In this document: positions 43,978 through 51,509 of the stretch, in pieces | Layout: each line of letters starts with the position of its first letter | How positions within the stretch are numbered: the first letter of the stretch is position 1 | Source of the DNA: Streptomyces zinciresistens K42 | Lineage (GTDB): Bacteria > Actinomycetota > Actinomycetes > Streptomycetales > Streptomycetaceae | DNA: 51,509 nt | Reading direction: 5' to 3' | Assembly: GCF_000225525.1 (NCBI RefSeq) | Contig: NZ_AGBF01000034.1 | Location: forward strand, 1 to 51,509 | Translations under genes and position numbers: made by a program | Notes under the pieces: generated by a model | The model's database searches: none | What the model saw: only the letters and a program-made list of their open reading frames with translations | Told to the model about the DNA's origin: nothing

Positions 43978-44029
43978 ATCTATCGAAAATCGATAGATTT
44001 CCATCGTGGCTCGATCGAGGAGCCTCGAT
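43978..44029. promoter_or_regulatory. Operator palindromes of the DUF2975/XRE operon
   Basis: ATCTATCG-AAAAT-CGATAGAT (43978-43998) is a perfect 8-bp inverted repeat, AT-rich for this genome, and ATCGAGG-AG-CCTCGAT (44014-44029) is a second perfect dyad immediately before the start at 44043. They are probably binding sites for the XRE regulator encoded by the second gene. Confidence 0.55.
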
Positions 44030-44042
44030 GGAAGGGTGACGT

Positions 44043-44528
44043 ATGGGAAAGCTGGCAGTGGGCGCGTTGCGCGCCGTCCTCGCGGTGGTGCTCACCGGCA
44101 CCGTCCTCGTGCAGGCCGCGATGGTGTGGGCGCTGGCCACCGATCCGGAGGACGGCTCGCTGCCGCTCACCCCGCTGCGCCTGATCACCGTCCTCGGCAT
44201 GGCGGCGGCCCAGGTCGCGTTGGTCTGCGTATGGCGGCTGGTGGCGATGGTGCGCCGCGGCACGGTGTTCTCCCACGCCGCCTTCCGGTACGTGGACGCC
44301 GTGATCGGCGCCATCGTGGCGGAGGCCCTGCTGTGGTTCGCCGTCACGGCGATCAACGCACCGGGGCAGCGCGAGGACCCGGGCGTCACCGTCATCATGG
44401 CCGGGATCGGACTGGCCGTCCTCGGGGTCGCGCTCATCGTGCTCGTGCTGCGGACGCTCCTCGCCCAGGCCGTCGCGCGCGACGTCGAAGCGTCCCGGAT
44501 GCAGGCCGAGTTGGACGAGGTGATCTGA
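44043..44528 (+). CDS. DUF2975 family membrane protein
   Basis: 161 aa with four membrane segments: AVLAVVLTGTVLVQAAMVWA, LITVLGMAAAQVALVCVW, VIGAIVAEALLWFAVTA and VIMAGIGLAVLGVALIVLVL. The motif VRRGTVFSHAAFRYVDAVIG between segments 2 and 3 is the family hallmark. The soluble tail ends AELDEVI. Its stop shares a base with the start of the next gene (TGATG), the usual pairing of DUF2975 with a small XRE regulator. Function is unknown. Confidence 0.88.
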   Translation: MGKLAVGALRAVLAVVLTGTVLVQAAMVWALATDPEDGSLPLTPLRLITVLGMAAAQVALVCVWRLVAMVRRGTVFSHAAFRYVDAVIGAIVAEALLWFAVTAINAPGQREDPGVTVIMAGIGLAVLGVALIVLVLRTLLAQAVARDVEASRMQAELDEVI

Positions 44529-44776
44529 TGCCGATCGCGGTCGACATCGACGTGATGCTGGCCCGGCGGAAGATGTCCGTGGGGGAGCTGGCGGAGCGGG
44601 TCGGCATCACACCCGCCAACCTCGCCGTCCTGAAGAACGGCCGTGCCAAGGCGGTGCGATTCGCCACACTCGCCGCGCTCTGCGAAGTGCTCGACTGCCA
44701 GCCGGGCGACCTGCTGCGCTGGGAGGCGGAGGACGACGCGGCGCCGGAGGCCGCCGCCCTGCGACACCCGCTTTAG
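44528..44776 (+). CDS. XRE/Cro-type helix-turn-helix regulator (YozG-like)
   Basis: 82 aa. One HTH domain: MSVGELAERVGITPANLAVL then KNGRAKAVRFATLAALCEVL and DCQPGDLLRWEAE, the small Cro/YozG type. It is translationally coupled to the DUF2975 membrane protein gene and likely binds the AT-rich palindromes at 43978-44029. The membrane partner may sequester or sense for it, by analogy with similar pairs in Bacillus; this is inference. Confidence 0.9.
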   Translation: MPIAVDIDVMLARRKMSVGELAERVGITPANLAVLKNGRAKAVRFATLAALCEVLDCQPGDLLRWEAEDDAAPEAAALRHPL

Positions 44777-44935
44777 GAGAGCGGTTCTCTCTCCCGTCAC
44801 GGCGCCCGGGATCGCCCGGGACGCCGCCCCGCCGCCCCGCTGCCCCCGTCGCCCCCGGGCGCGCGGCGCGGGCGCGTCGGGGCGTCGGCCTGCGGGCCCG
44901 CGGCATCTCGGGTGAGCCGTGTCTCACCGCGACCC

Positions 44936-44948
44936 CGTTGCTGTGCAA
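44936..44948 (+). promoter_or_regulatory. Candidate PadR operator
   Basis: GTTGC-TGT-GCAAC is a small dyad followed by TGCAACGAGGTGCAT, 26-40 bp before the PadR start, fitting autoregulation. Confidence 0.35.
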
Positions 44949-44973
44949 CGAGGTGCATAGCAGGATCACGGAC

Positions 44974-45531
44974 ATGGCGCTCGAACACGCGATCCTCGTC
45001 TCGCTGCTGGAGAAGCCCGGTTCCGGCTATGAGCTGGCCCGGCGCTTCGAGCGGTCCATCGGGTACTTCTGGACCGCCACCCACCAGCAGATCTACCGCG
45101 TGCTCAAGCGCATGGAGAGCGACGGCTGGATCCACGTCCGCGACGTCCCGCAGTACGGCCGCCCGGACAAGAAGGAGTACTCCGTCGCCGCTCCGGGACG
45201 CGACGCGCTCTCCGGGTGGCTCGGCGAACCGACCCGGCCCGAGAGCGTGCGGCACGATCTCGCGGTCAAGGTCCGGGGCGCGGCCTTCGGCGATCCGGCC
45301 GGGCTGATCCGCGAGGCCGAGCGGCACCGGCAGGAGCACACCGACCGTCTGGCCCACTATCTCGCGGGCGAGACAAGGGACTTCGGGACTCCCGCGCCGG
45401 ACGGTCCGCCGGACGCCGAACGCGAACTCCAGCACGTCGTGCTGCGCGGCGGCATCGCCTACGAGCGCATGATGATCGCCTGGCTCGACGACGTCCTCGC
45501 CACCCTCGCCCGCTTCGGCACCGGTCACTGA
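44974..45531 (+). CDS. PadR family transcriptional regulator
   Basis: 185 aa from ATG 44974. The N-terminal winged helix is MALEHAILVSLLEKPGSGYE, LARRFERSIGYFWTATHQQI and YRVLKRMESDGWI, the PadR consensus. The C-terminal coiled-coil dimerisation domain has GLIREAERHRQEHTDRLAHY and ends IAYERMMIAWLDDVLATL, the subfamily-2 (VirR/PadR-C) arrangement. It is encoded 73 bp upstream of the acyl-CoA dehydrogenase gene, which it probably represses until a ligand appears. Confidence 0.92.
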   Translation: MALEHAILVSLLEKPGSGYELARRFERSIGYFWTATHQQIYRVLKRMESDGWIHVRDVPQYGRPDKKEYSVAAPGRDALSGWLGEPTRPESVRHDLAVKVRGAAFGDPAGLIREAERHRQEHTDRLAHYLAGETRDFGTPAPDGPPDAERELQHVVLRGGIAYERMMIAWLDDVLATLARFGTGH

Positions 45532-45604
45532 CCCGCCGTGCGGGCCCTTCCGGGACCACGCCCGGACCCACGCACCCCACCCTTCCGGCCGAAAGGCGGC
45601 ACCC

Positions 45605-47329
45605 ATGGCCGACGCGCTGCTCCTCAACCCGCGGACCTACGACCCCGTGCACTTCGACCCGGAGACCCGCAGGCTGCTGCGGGCCACCGTCGACTGGTTC
45701 GAGGGGCGCGGCAGGCGCCGGCTGATCGAGGACTACCGCACCCGGGCCTGGCTCGGCGACTTCCTCGCCTTCGCCGCCGAGGAGGGACTCTTCGCGACCT
45801 TCCTCACGCCCGCCTCCGCCGCGGGGGAGGGCGAGGGCGACAAGCGCTGGGACACCGCCCGCATCGCCGCCCTCAACGAGATCCTCGGCTTCTACGGGCT
45901 CGACTACTGGTACGCCTGGCAGGTCACCATCCTCGGCCTCGGCCCCGTCTGGCAGAGCGACAACCCCGCCGCCCGGTCCCGCGCCGCCGAACTGCTCTCC
46001 CAGGGCGAGGTGTTCGCCTTCGGCCTGTCCGAGAAGGCCCACGGCGCCGACATCTACTCCACCGACATGCTCCTGGAACCGGACGGCGCGGGCGGCTTCC
46101 GGGCCACCGGCTCCAAGTACTACATCGGCAACGGCAACGCCGCAGGGCTGGTCTCCGTCTTCGGCCGCCGCACCGACGTGGAGGGCCCCGACGGCTACGT
46201 CTTCTTCGCCGCCGACAGCCGCCACCCGGCGTACCACCTCGTCAGGAACGTCGTCGACTCCTCGAAGTTCGTCAGCGAATTCCGCCTGGAGGACTACCCG
46301 GTGGGCCGGGACGACGTCCTGCACACCGGACGTGCCGCCTTCGACGCCGCCCTCAACACCGTCAACGTCGGCAAGTTCAACCTCTGCACGGCCTCGATCG
46401 GCATCTGCGAGCACGCGATGTACGAGGCCGTCACCCATGCGCGGAACCGCATCCTCTACGGCCGTCCCGTCACCGCCTTCCCGCACGTGCGGCGCGAGTT
46501 GACCGACGCGTACGTCCGGCTCGCCGGCATGAAGCTGTTCAGCGACCGGGCCGTCGACTACTTCCGCACCGCCGGCCCCGACGACCGCCGCTACCTCCTC
46601 TTCAACCCCATGACCAAGATGAAGGTGACCACCGAGGGCGAGAAGGTCATCGACCTGATGTGGGACGTCATCGCCGCCAAGGGGTTCGAGAAGGACAACT
46701 ACTTCGCCCAGGCGGCCGTGGAGATCCGCGGACTGCCGAAGCTGGAGGGCACCGTCCACGTCAACCTGGCGCTGATCCTGAAGTTCCTGCGCAGCCACCT
46801 CCTCGACCCGGTGGCCTACGAGCCCGTACCGGCCCGCCGCGACGCGGCCGACGACGGCTTCCTCTTCCGCCAGGGCCCGGCCCGCGGCCTCGGCTCGGTG
46901 CGCTTCCACGACTGGCGGCCGGCCTTCGACGCCTACGCGCACCTCGCCAACGTCACCCGCCTGCGGGAACAGGCCGACGCGCTCTGCGTGCTCGTCCGCA
47001 CCGCCGCCCCCGACGACGAGCAGAGCAAGGACCTCGACCTGCTCCTCGCCGTCGGACAGCTCTTCGCGCTCGTGGTCCACGCCCAGTTGGTGCTGGAGCA
47101 GGCGGCGCTCACCGGACTCGACGAGGACGTCCTGGACGAACTCTTCGCCGTCCTCGTCCGGGACTTCTCCGCGCACGCCGTCGAACTGCACGGCAAGGAC
47201 TCCGCGACCGAGGCGCAGCAGGACTGGGCGCTCGGCGCGGTCCGGCGCCCGGTCGTCGACACCGGCCGCTCGCAGCGCGTCTGGCGGCGCGTCGAGGCAC
47301 TGTCGGGGGCGTACGAGATGAAGCCCTGA
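45605..47329 (+). CDS. Acyl-CoA dehydrogenase family protein
   Basis: 574 aa, longer than simple acyl-CoA dehydrogenases (about 380) because of an extended C-terminal helical part. FAD/substrate-binding segments are FAFGLSEKAHGADIYSTDM and KYYIGNGNAAGLVSVFGR, then LNTVNVGKFNLCTASIGICE and RILYGRPVTAFPHVRRELTD. It resembles the acyl-CoA oxidase-like/FadE groups. It likely introduces a 2,3-double bond into an acyl-CoA thioester. It follows the PadR gene in the same direction. Confidence 0.9.
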   Translation: MADALLLNPRTYDPVHFDPETRRLLRATVDWFEGRGRRRLIEDYRTRAWLGDFLAFAAEEGLFATFLTPASAAGEGEGDKRWDTARIAALNEILGFYGLDYWYAWQVTILGLGPVWQSDNPAARSRAAELLSQGEVFAFGLSEKAHGADIYSTDMLLEPDGAGGFRATGSKYYIGNGNAAGLVSVFGRRTDVEGPDGYVFFAADSRHPAYHLVRNVVDSSKFVSEFRLEDYPVGRDDVLHTGRAAFDAALNTVNVGKFNLCTASIGICEHAMYEAVTHARNRILYGRPVTAFPHVRRELTDAYVRLAGMKLFSDRAVDYFRTAGPDDRRYLLFNPMTKMKVTTEGEKVIDLMWDVIAAKGFEKDNYFAQAAVEIRGLPKLEGTVHVNLALILKFLRSHLLDPVAYEPVPARRDAADDGFLFRQGPARGLGSVRFHDWRPAFDAYAHLANVTRLREQADALCVLVRTAAPDDEQSKDLDLLLAVGQLFALVVHAQLVLEQAALTGLDEDVLDELFAVLVRDFSAHAVELHGKDSATEAQQDWALGAVRRPVVDTGRSQRVWRRVEALSGAYEMKP

Positions 47330-47462
47330 GGGTGACGGGTACCGGCCGGGCGGGACCGGGCCGCCGCCCGTCCCGGGATCGGGCACGCGCCGCCGGGGGA
47401 GTCCGCGCGGCGCGCAGGACGCGGTCCCCGCGAGGTCGGGGCTGGGGCGGGGGAGCAATAGG

Positions 47463-48617
47463 GTGACCCGCATGCCAGACACGTTGAGTTCCGCCCGCGC
47501 GCGCACCGCGCTGGCCTCGTCCGCCCTCATATCGGCCCAGTTGCTGCTGGTGGCCGTGGCCGTGGCCGCTGTCCTGTGGGCGCTGGCGCGGATGTGGTCG
47601 GTCGTGTGGCCCGTGGTCATCGCCCTGTTCCTCACCACGCTGACCTGGCCGCTCGCCCGCGCGCTGCGCAGACGCGGGTGGCCGGCCGCGCTCGCCGCCG
47701 TCGCGGTGACCGTGGTGTTCCTGCTGGTCGTCGTCGGCGTCGTGGCGCTCATCGCGGTGCCGATGGCGTCCCAGTCCGGGGAGCTGAGCGACGGTGTCGT
47801 CGAGGGCATCCAGAAGGTCCGGGAATGGGCCGCCGGGCCGCCCTTGAACATCGGCGACGACCAGGTCACGGCCGCGCTGGACTCCGCTGCCGCCCGGGTG
47901 CAGAACAGCGTCGGCAGTGTGGTCACCGCCGTCGCGACGGGGCTGGCCGCCATGGTCGGCGGTCTCGTCACGGCCGTGCTGGCGCTGTTCCTGATGTTCT
48001 TCTTCCTCAAGGACGGCCCGCGCTTCCTGCCGTGGCTCGCCCGTCAACTGCCCGGCCGGCTCGCCCGCGACATCCCCGTGGTGGCCAAGCGCACCTGGGT
48101 CACGCTCGGCGCGTTCATGCGCTCCCAGGCGCTCGTCGGTGTCCTCGACGCGGTCTTCATCGGCCTCGGCCTGTGGGTCCTGGACGTCCCGCTGGTGCTG
48201 CCGCTGATGGTGCTGACGTTCGTGTCCGCGTTCGTCCCGATCGTGGGTGCCGTGTTCGCCGGATTCGTCGCGGTGCTCATCGCCCTGGTGTCGAACGGGC
48301 CGACGGACGCGCTCATCGTCCTCGGCGTCATCCTGGTGGTGCAGCAACTGGAGGGCAACGTGTTCCAGCCCATGATCCAGAGCCGCGGACTCGGCCTGCA
48401 CGGCGCGGTGATCCTCCTGGCCGTGACCCTGGGCGGCAGCCTGGCCGGCATCGTGGGCAGCCTCCTCGCCGTGCCGCTCACCGCGATGATCGCCGTCGTC
48501 TGGAACTACCTGCGCGAACAACTCACCGACCCGGAACCGGAGTCGGAGCCGACCCCGCCCGCCGACGCGCCGCCCGCCGACGCACCGTCCACCGGCGCCG
48601 CGATCCCGGGAACCTGA
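47463..48617 (+). CDS. AI-2E family transporter (PerM-like permease)
   Basis: 384 aa from GTG 47463, or ATG 47472. About eight membrane segments are visible, for example LLLVAVAVAAVLWALARMW, VVWPVVIALFLTTLTW, AALAAVAVTVVFLLVVVGVV, LVTAVLALFLMFFFLKDGPR and VPLVLPLMVLTFVSAFVPIV. GAVFAGFVAVLIALVSNGP, VVQQLEGNVFQPMIQSRGL and LHGAVILLAVTLGGSLAGIV are the family signature. Despite the name, the substrate varies and export of AI-2 is established only for TqsA. It ends in a Pro/Ala-rich soluble tail. Confidence 0.93.
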   Translation: MTRMPDTLSSARARTALASSALISAQLLLVAVAVAAVLWALARMWSVVWPVVIALFLTTLTWPLARALRRRGWPAALAAVAVTVVFLLVVVGVVALIAVPMASQSGELSDGVVEGIQKVREWAAGPPLNIGDDQVTAALDSAAARVQNSVGSVVTAVATGLAAMVGGLVTAVLALFLMFFFLKDGPRFLPWLARQLPGRLARDIPVVAKRTWVTLGAFMRSQALVGVLDAVFIGLGLWVLDVPLVLPLMVLTFVSAFVPIVGAVFAGFVAVLIALVSNGPTDALIVLGVILVVQQLEGNVFQPMIQSRGLGLHGAVILLAVTLGGSLAGIVGSLLAVPLTAMIAVVWNYLREQLTDPEPESEPTPPADAPPADAPSTGAAIPGT

Positions 48618-48792
48618 CGGAAAGGCCCCGCACGCAGCGGGCCGGCACCGCCGCACCCCGCCGGTCCGGGCCCGCTCGCGTGGGCCACCCCGCACCGTCA
48701 CCCCCGCCGGATTGTTGACATGTTCGCGGCTGACGGCGATCCTGCCGAGGAGGTCTTCTTCCATCGATGTAAAAAGTCGTGTGAGGTGACGC
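48618..48792 (+). promoter_or_regulatory. Promoter region of the GH43 gene
   Basis: TTGACATGTTCGCGG, starting at about 48715, offers a -35-like TTGACA; no convincing -10 is seen. The GTG start at 48793 is preceded by GAGGTGAC as ribosome-binding site, in an AT-richer leader (ATCGATGTAAAAAGTCG). Confidence 0.35.
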
Positions 48793-49866
48793 GTGAAACT
48801 GTCCCGCCGCATCAACGGCGCCACCGCGTTCGCCCTGGCCGCGATCGTCGCCGCCGCGCTGTCCCTGATGTCCGCCGCCGCCCCGGCCGAGGCGGGACAG
48901 ACGAGTCTGCGGGCCGCGGACCCCAGCGTCCTGCGCGTCGGCGGCACCTATGTCTCGGTGCAGTCGGCGGGGGGCGGCATCGCCGTGCGGACCGCGCCGT
49001 CGACCGACGCCCTCGCGGCGGCGCCCGCCCGGCAGATCTGGTCCGACACCCGCGACCTCGGCGAGGTCTGGGCTCCCGAGATCGTCCGCGACGGCGGCCG
49101 CTACTACGTCTACTTCGCGGCCGGCCGCGGCGCCGCCCACCGCATGTACGTGATCAGCTCGGCCAGCCCGGACAGCGGATACACCGCCGAGACCCGACTC
49201 GCCCTGCCGGACGACAAGTGGGCGATCGACGGCACCCTGTTCACCTTCAACGGGCAGCGCTGGTTCGTCTGGTCCGGCTGGGCCGGCGACACCAACGTCG
49301 AGCAGAACCTGTACATCGCGCGCATGAGCAGCCCGACCACCCCCACCGGCGCCCGCTACGTCATCTCCCAGCCCCGGGAGAGCTGGGAGCGGGTGGTGGG
49401 CAACCCGTTCATCAACGAGGGCCCGGAAGCCATCAAGGACCCGAACGGGCAACTGCACATCGTGTACTCCGCCAACGGCAGCTGGAGCGACCAGTACTGC
49501 ATGGCCGACCTGCGCCTGCGTGCGGGCGGCGACCCGACCTACGTATGGGACTGGTACAAGTCCAACGGCTGCCTCTTCGGCTCCGACCGCGCGACGATGA
49601 TGGCCGGTTGGGACCCCACCCTGTACGTGAACGGTCCGGGCCACCACACCTTCGTCCTGCTCGACGGCGACATCAACACCAGCCCGCCCGCCGGACCGAG
49701 GTTCCCGTCCATGTTCCACGCGGTGCCCAAGGGGACGCCGTACTCCTGGGCGAACCGCTACTGGTACACCGGCACCTTCGCCTGGTGGGGCAACACCACC
49801 TACAGCCGCGCCAACGTGCCCGGCGCGAACACGAACACCGGCTGGAGCCTCAAGTTCTTCGAGTAG
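48793..49866 (+). CDS. Secreted glycoside hydrolase family 43 protein (arabinan-active type)
   Basis: 357 aa. A Sec signal peptide, FALAAIVAAALSLMSAAAPA, ends in EAGQTS (cleavage after AEA, about residue 34). Catalytic residues of a five-bladed GH43 propeller are visible: general base Asp in LRAADPSVLRV, pKa-modulating Asp in KWAIDGTLFTF and acid Glu in FINEGPEAIKD. It has no carbohydrate-binding module. It probably cleaves arabinose from plant arabinan or arabinoxylan outside the cell. Its last 17 bp overlap the convergent ArsR gene. Confidence 0.9.
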   Translation: MKLSRRINGATAFALAAIVAAALSLMSAAAPAEAGQTSLRAADPSVLRVGGTYVSVQSAGGGIAVRTAPSTDALAAAPARQIWSDTRDLGEVWAPEIVRDGGRYYVYFAAGRGAAHRMYVISSASPDSGYTAETRLALPDDKWAIDGTLFTFNGQRWFVWSGWAGDTNVEQNLYIARMSSPTTPTGARYVISQPRESWERVVGNPFINEGPEAIKDPNGQLHIVYSANGSWSDQYCMADLRLRAGGDPTYVWDWYKSNGCLFGSDRATMMAGWDPTLYVNGPGHHTFVLLDGDINTSPPAGPRFPSMFHAVPKGTPYSWANRYWYTGTFAWWGNTTYSRANVPGANTNTGWSLKFFE

Positions 49867-50194
49867 CGTCCGCCTGCCGGAGTTCGGTGAGCAACTGGTT
49901 CCGACCGGCCAGGAGTTCGGTGAGGATCCGGCGGGCGGCCCGCAGCAGTTCGGCCACGTCCCCGCCGGCGAGGGCGTAGCGGACGGTGGAGCCCTCCCGC
50001 AGGGACACCACGATGCCCGAGCGCCGCAGCACCGCCAGCTGCTGCGACAGGCTGGACGGCTCGATGTCGATGTCGGCCAGGAGGTCGCGCACGGACACCG
50101 GGCCGTGCTGGAGGAGTTCCAGCACCCTGATGCGTACGGGGTGGCCGAGCATGCGGAAGAACTCTGCCTTGACCTGGTAGAGGGGTGCCTGCAT
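49850..50194 (-). CDS. ArsR family transcriptional regulator
   Basis: 114 aa from ATG 50194; a start at 50215 (MRPGARP) is also open. The winged helix is FFRMLGHPVRIRVLELLQHG, then VSVRDLLADIDIEPSSLSQQ and LAVLRRSGIVVSLREGSTVR, the ArsR consensus. No cysteine metal-binding motif (ELCVCD type) is present, so it is not a classical arsenic/cadmium sensor. Its 3' end overlaps the convergent GH43 gene by 17 bp. Confidence 0.9.
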   Translation of the reverse strand: MQAPLYQVKAEFFRMLGHPVRIRVLELLQHGPVSVRDLLADIDIEPSSLSQQLAVLRRSGIVVSLREGSTVRYALAGGDVAELLRAARRILTELLAGRNQLLTELRQADATRRT

Positions 50195-50400
50195 GGGTCT
50201 CGCTCCTGGTCGCACGGGTGGGAGCGCGGTCGCGGTGGCGCGGCGGCGCCGACGGGCACCGCCGCGCCGCGGACCGCTTTCAAGAGCCGATCCTTCACGC
50301 CCGGGACCTGGCGGGGACGCGCATCGGCACCATGCAGATGTGGTGACTTGAAGAAGTCTTCACATCAGGGGCAGACGTGATCCCGGCCGCCGGGCACGTG

Positions 50401-50775
50401 TCAGATCTCGATGGCCTCCTCCACCCGCCTGAGCTGGTGCCGCGCCATCGCCAGGTTCGCGTTGGCCTTGTCGAGCACGAGATAGAGGAACAGCCCGTTT
50501 CCCGAGCGCCCCTTCAACAGGCGGATCACGTGGTACTGGTGATCCAGCGTCAGGAGGATGTCCTCGATCTGGCTCTTGAGGCCCAACTGCTCCATGGTGC
50601 GCACCTTGGCCCGGATCACGTCGGTGTTGCCCGCGGCGGCCACGTTCAGATCCAGATCCTTGCCCCCGCCGAGCGTGCCCAGCGCCATCCCGCTGGTGTA
50701 GTCGACGACCGCGGCCCCCACCGCTCCCTCGATCCCCGCCATCATGTCCTTCAGCGACACTTCCACACTCGCCAC
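50401..50775 (-). CDS. Roadblock/LC7 domain protein, stand-alone
   Basis: 124 aa, a single roadblock domain: MASVEVSLKDMMAGIEGAVG, AAVVDYTSGMALGTLGGGKD, NTDVIRAKVRTMEQLG, DILLTLDHQYHVIRLLKG and LFLYLVLDKANANLAMARHQ. It resembles the non-conservon roadblock proteins of Streptomyces. No neighbouring kinase or GTPase gene is present, so it could serve as a partner for GTPases elsewhere, including CvnD. The gene stands alone on the minus strand. Confidence 0.9.
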   Translation of the reverse strand: MASVEVSLKDMMAGIEGAVGAAVVDYTSGMALGTLGGGKDLDLNVAAAGNTDVIRAKVRTMEQLGLKSQIEDILLTLDHQYHVIRLLKGRSGNGLFLYLVLDKANANLAMARHQLRRVEEAIEI

Positions 50776-51065
50776 AGCGCCTCCCCTTGGATGCGGTTGC
50801 CCGCGGGCTGATGGTCTTTGGCCCGCCTCGGTCTCCGGACCGTACGCACGCCGCCGCGCCGGCCGCGGCGACTTGCGCCGACTGACTCACGCCGACCGGA
50901 CAGCGATGCGATCGGATCGTTCGGGCGACCACAAATGCCCTTACACGCAAGGAAGTTGACTGCACCCCGGGCGGTCCGGTCCGGGACACGCCCGAGTTCC
51001 GCAGACCGGGAAGGACGCCGGACGGCTTAAGGTCGTCTTCCGTGACTCTGCCTGTGGAGGGTGCT

Positions 51066-51365
51066 GTGACCACGATCGAGCTCACCCGGTTCCGCGTGGA
51101 ACCGGACCGCGTGGCCGACCTGTTGCGTGCGCGGCCGGCCATGCTCGCCGACTTCGAGACCGACCGCGCCGGATTCCTGGGCGCGCGCCTCGTCCGGCTC
51201 CCGGACGACCAGTGGCTCGACATCGTGACCTGGCGCAGCGCCGAGGACTTCGCCGCGTCCCGCGCCAAGGGGGCCAACCTGCCCGGAGTCGCCGCCTTCT
51301 TCGCGGCGATCGCCGAACTGGTCAGCGCGGAGGAGGGCACCGAACCGGACCTCCCGGAGAACTGA
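51066..51365 (+). CDS. Antibiotic biosynthesis monooxygenase (ABM) domain protein
   Basis: 99 aa from GTG 51066 (GGAGGG just upstream); GTG 51042 and 51054 are alternatives. The dimeric ferredoxin-like ABM pattern is ELTRFRVEPDRVADLLRARP, ADFETDRAGFLGARLVRLPD and WLDIVTWRSAEDFAASRAKG, ending VAAFFAAIAELVS. The fold occurs in haem-degrading and quinone-forming monooxygenases and in non-enzymatic proteins. It stands alone; I see no polyketide genes nearby. Confidence 0.82.
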   Translation: MTTIELTRFRVEPDRVADLLRARPAMLADFETDRAGFLGARLVRLPDDQWLDIVTWRSAEDFAASRAKGANLPGVAAFFAAIAELVSAEEGTEPDLPEN

Positions 51366-51509
51366 AGCCGGCGCCCCCCGGACGGCCACCCGGGCTCACT
51401 GGGTGACGGCCAGCCCGACCCCGCCACGGGGCGTGCCGCCCCGGGCCGGCGGCGCACCCGCGGCGCGCGCCCCCGGCGCGGGGGCGCAGGGCAGAGCGTG
51501 CACGACCCC
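51366..51509. other. End of window
   Basis: A GC-rich stretch with no gene that can be supported before the window ends. Confidence 0.4.

Noticed and set aside
40970..44800. A 1276-codon open frame on the minus strand across the glpD fragment, SDR, secreted protein and DUF2975 genes
   Set aside because: It is an artefact of few stop codons in GC-rich DNA. It runs antisense through several well-supported genes, has low-complexity Arg/Gly/Ala-rich translation and no domain.

Overview
The window is high-GC actinobacterial chromosome, almost certainly Streptomyces. The evidence is the very strong G/C bias at third codon positions, frequent GTG starts, ATGA/GTGA stop-start overlaps, a conservon (cvn) operon with attached cytochromes P450, a SapB/Ram-type class III lanthipeptide locus, DUF397-era regulator types such as MerR, PadR, GlxA-like AraC and ANTAR, and rare TTA codons confined to one operon. 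I saw no tRNA, rRNA or CRISPR array.

Layout. 1-1254: a partial MerR regulator, divergent from a DUF6194 gene. 1367-6557 (minus): a tightly coupled five-gene operon of the STM4011-STM4015 families: two radical SAM enzymes, an alkaline-phosphatase/sulfatase-fold hydrolase, an ATP-grasp-like protein and a leucine-rich-repeat-like protein. 6729-8648 (plus): a divergent block with a 108-aa conserved protein, a DUF6745 protein and a small hypothetical. The 171-bp spacer between the two blocks carries two back-to-back copies of the RecA-NDp/PafBC DNA-damage promoter motif (TTGTCAGTG-N8-TAnnnT). 8698-14387: a PF04672 methyltransferase, an APH-fold kinase, GAPDH, a GlxA-type regulator and a BrkB/YihY membrane protein. 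15044-21521: a conservon with a doubled roadblock protein, a CYP157-like P450 lacking EXXR, a canonical P450 and a translationally coupled enoyl-CoA hydratase; two TTA codons imply bldA dependence. 22123-30714: cold-shock protein, SRPBCC protein, FdhF/YdeP-type molybdoenzyme, PAP2 phosphatase, DUF4291, GNAT, and a serine hydrolase. 31011-37633: a ramCSAB-like locus of LanKC synthetase, a 41-aa precursor with two SxxSxxxC motifs and an asymmetric ABC exporter pair. 37713-45531: an SDR, a deletion derivative of an IS5-type element, an ANTAR/GAF regulator, an anti-sigma-type ATPase, the 3' half of glpD abutting another gene remnant, a second SDR, a secreted protein, a DUF2975/XRE pair and a PadR regulator. 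45605-51365: an acyl-CoA dehydrogenase, an AI-2E-type permease, a secreted GH43 arabinanase-like enzyme, an ArsR regulator, a lone roadblock protein and an ABM-domain protein.

The most interesting system is the STM4011-4015 operon together with the DUF6745 block. It combines radical SAM chemistry, ATP-grasp ligation, a metallohydrolase and a repeat protein, has no assigned function as far as I know, and appears wired on both sides to DNA-damage control. The conservon (fused CvnB, TTA codons, coupled hydratase) and the SapB-like locus (unusual exporter NBD, 9-bp tandem repeat at a gene junction) are the next most informative regions.
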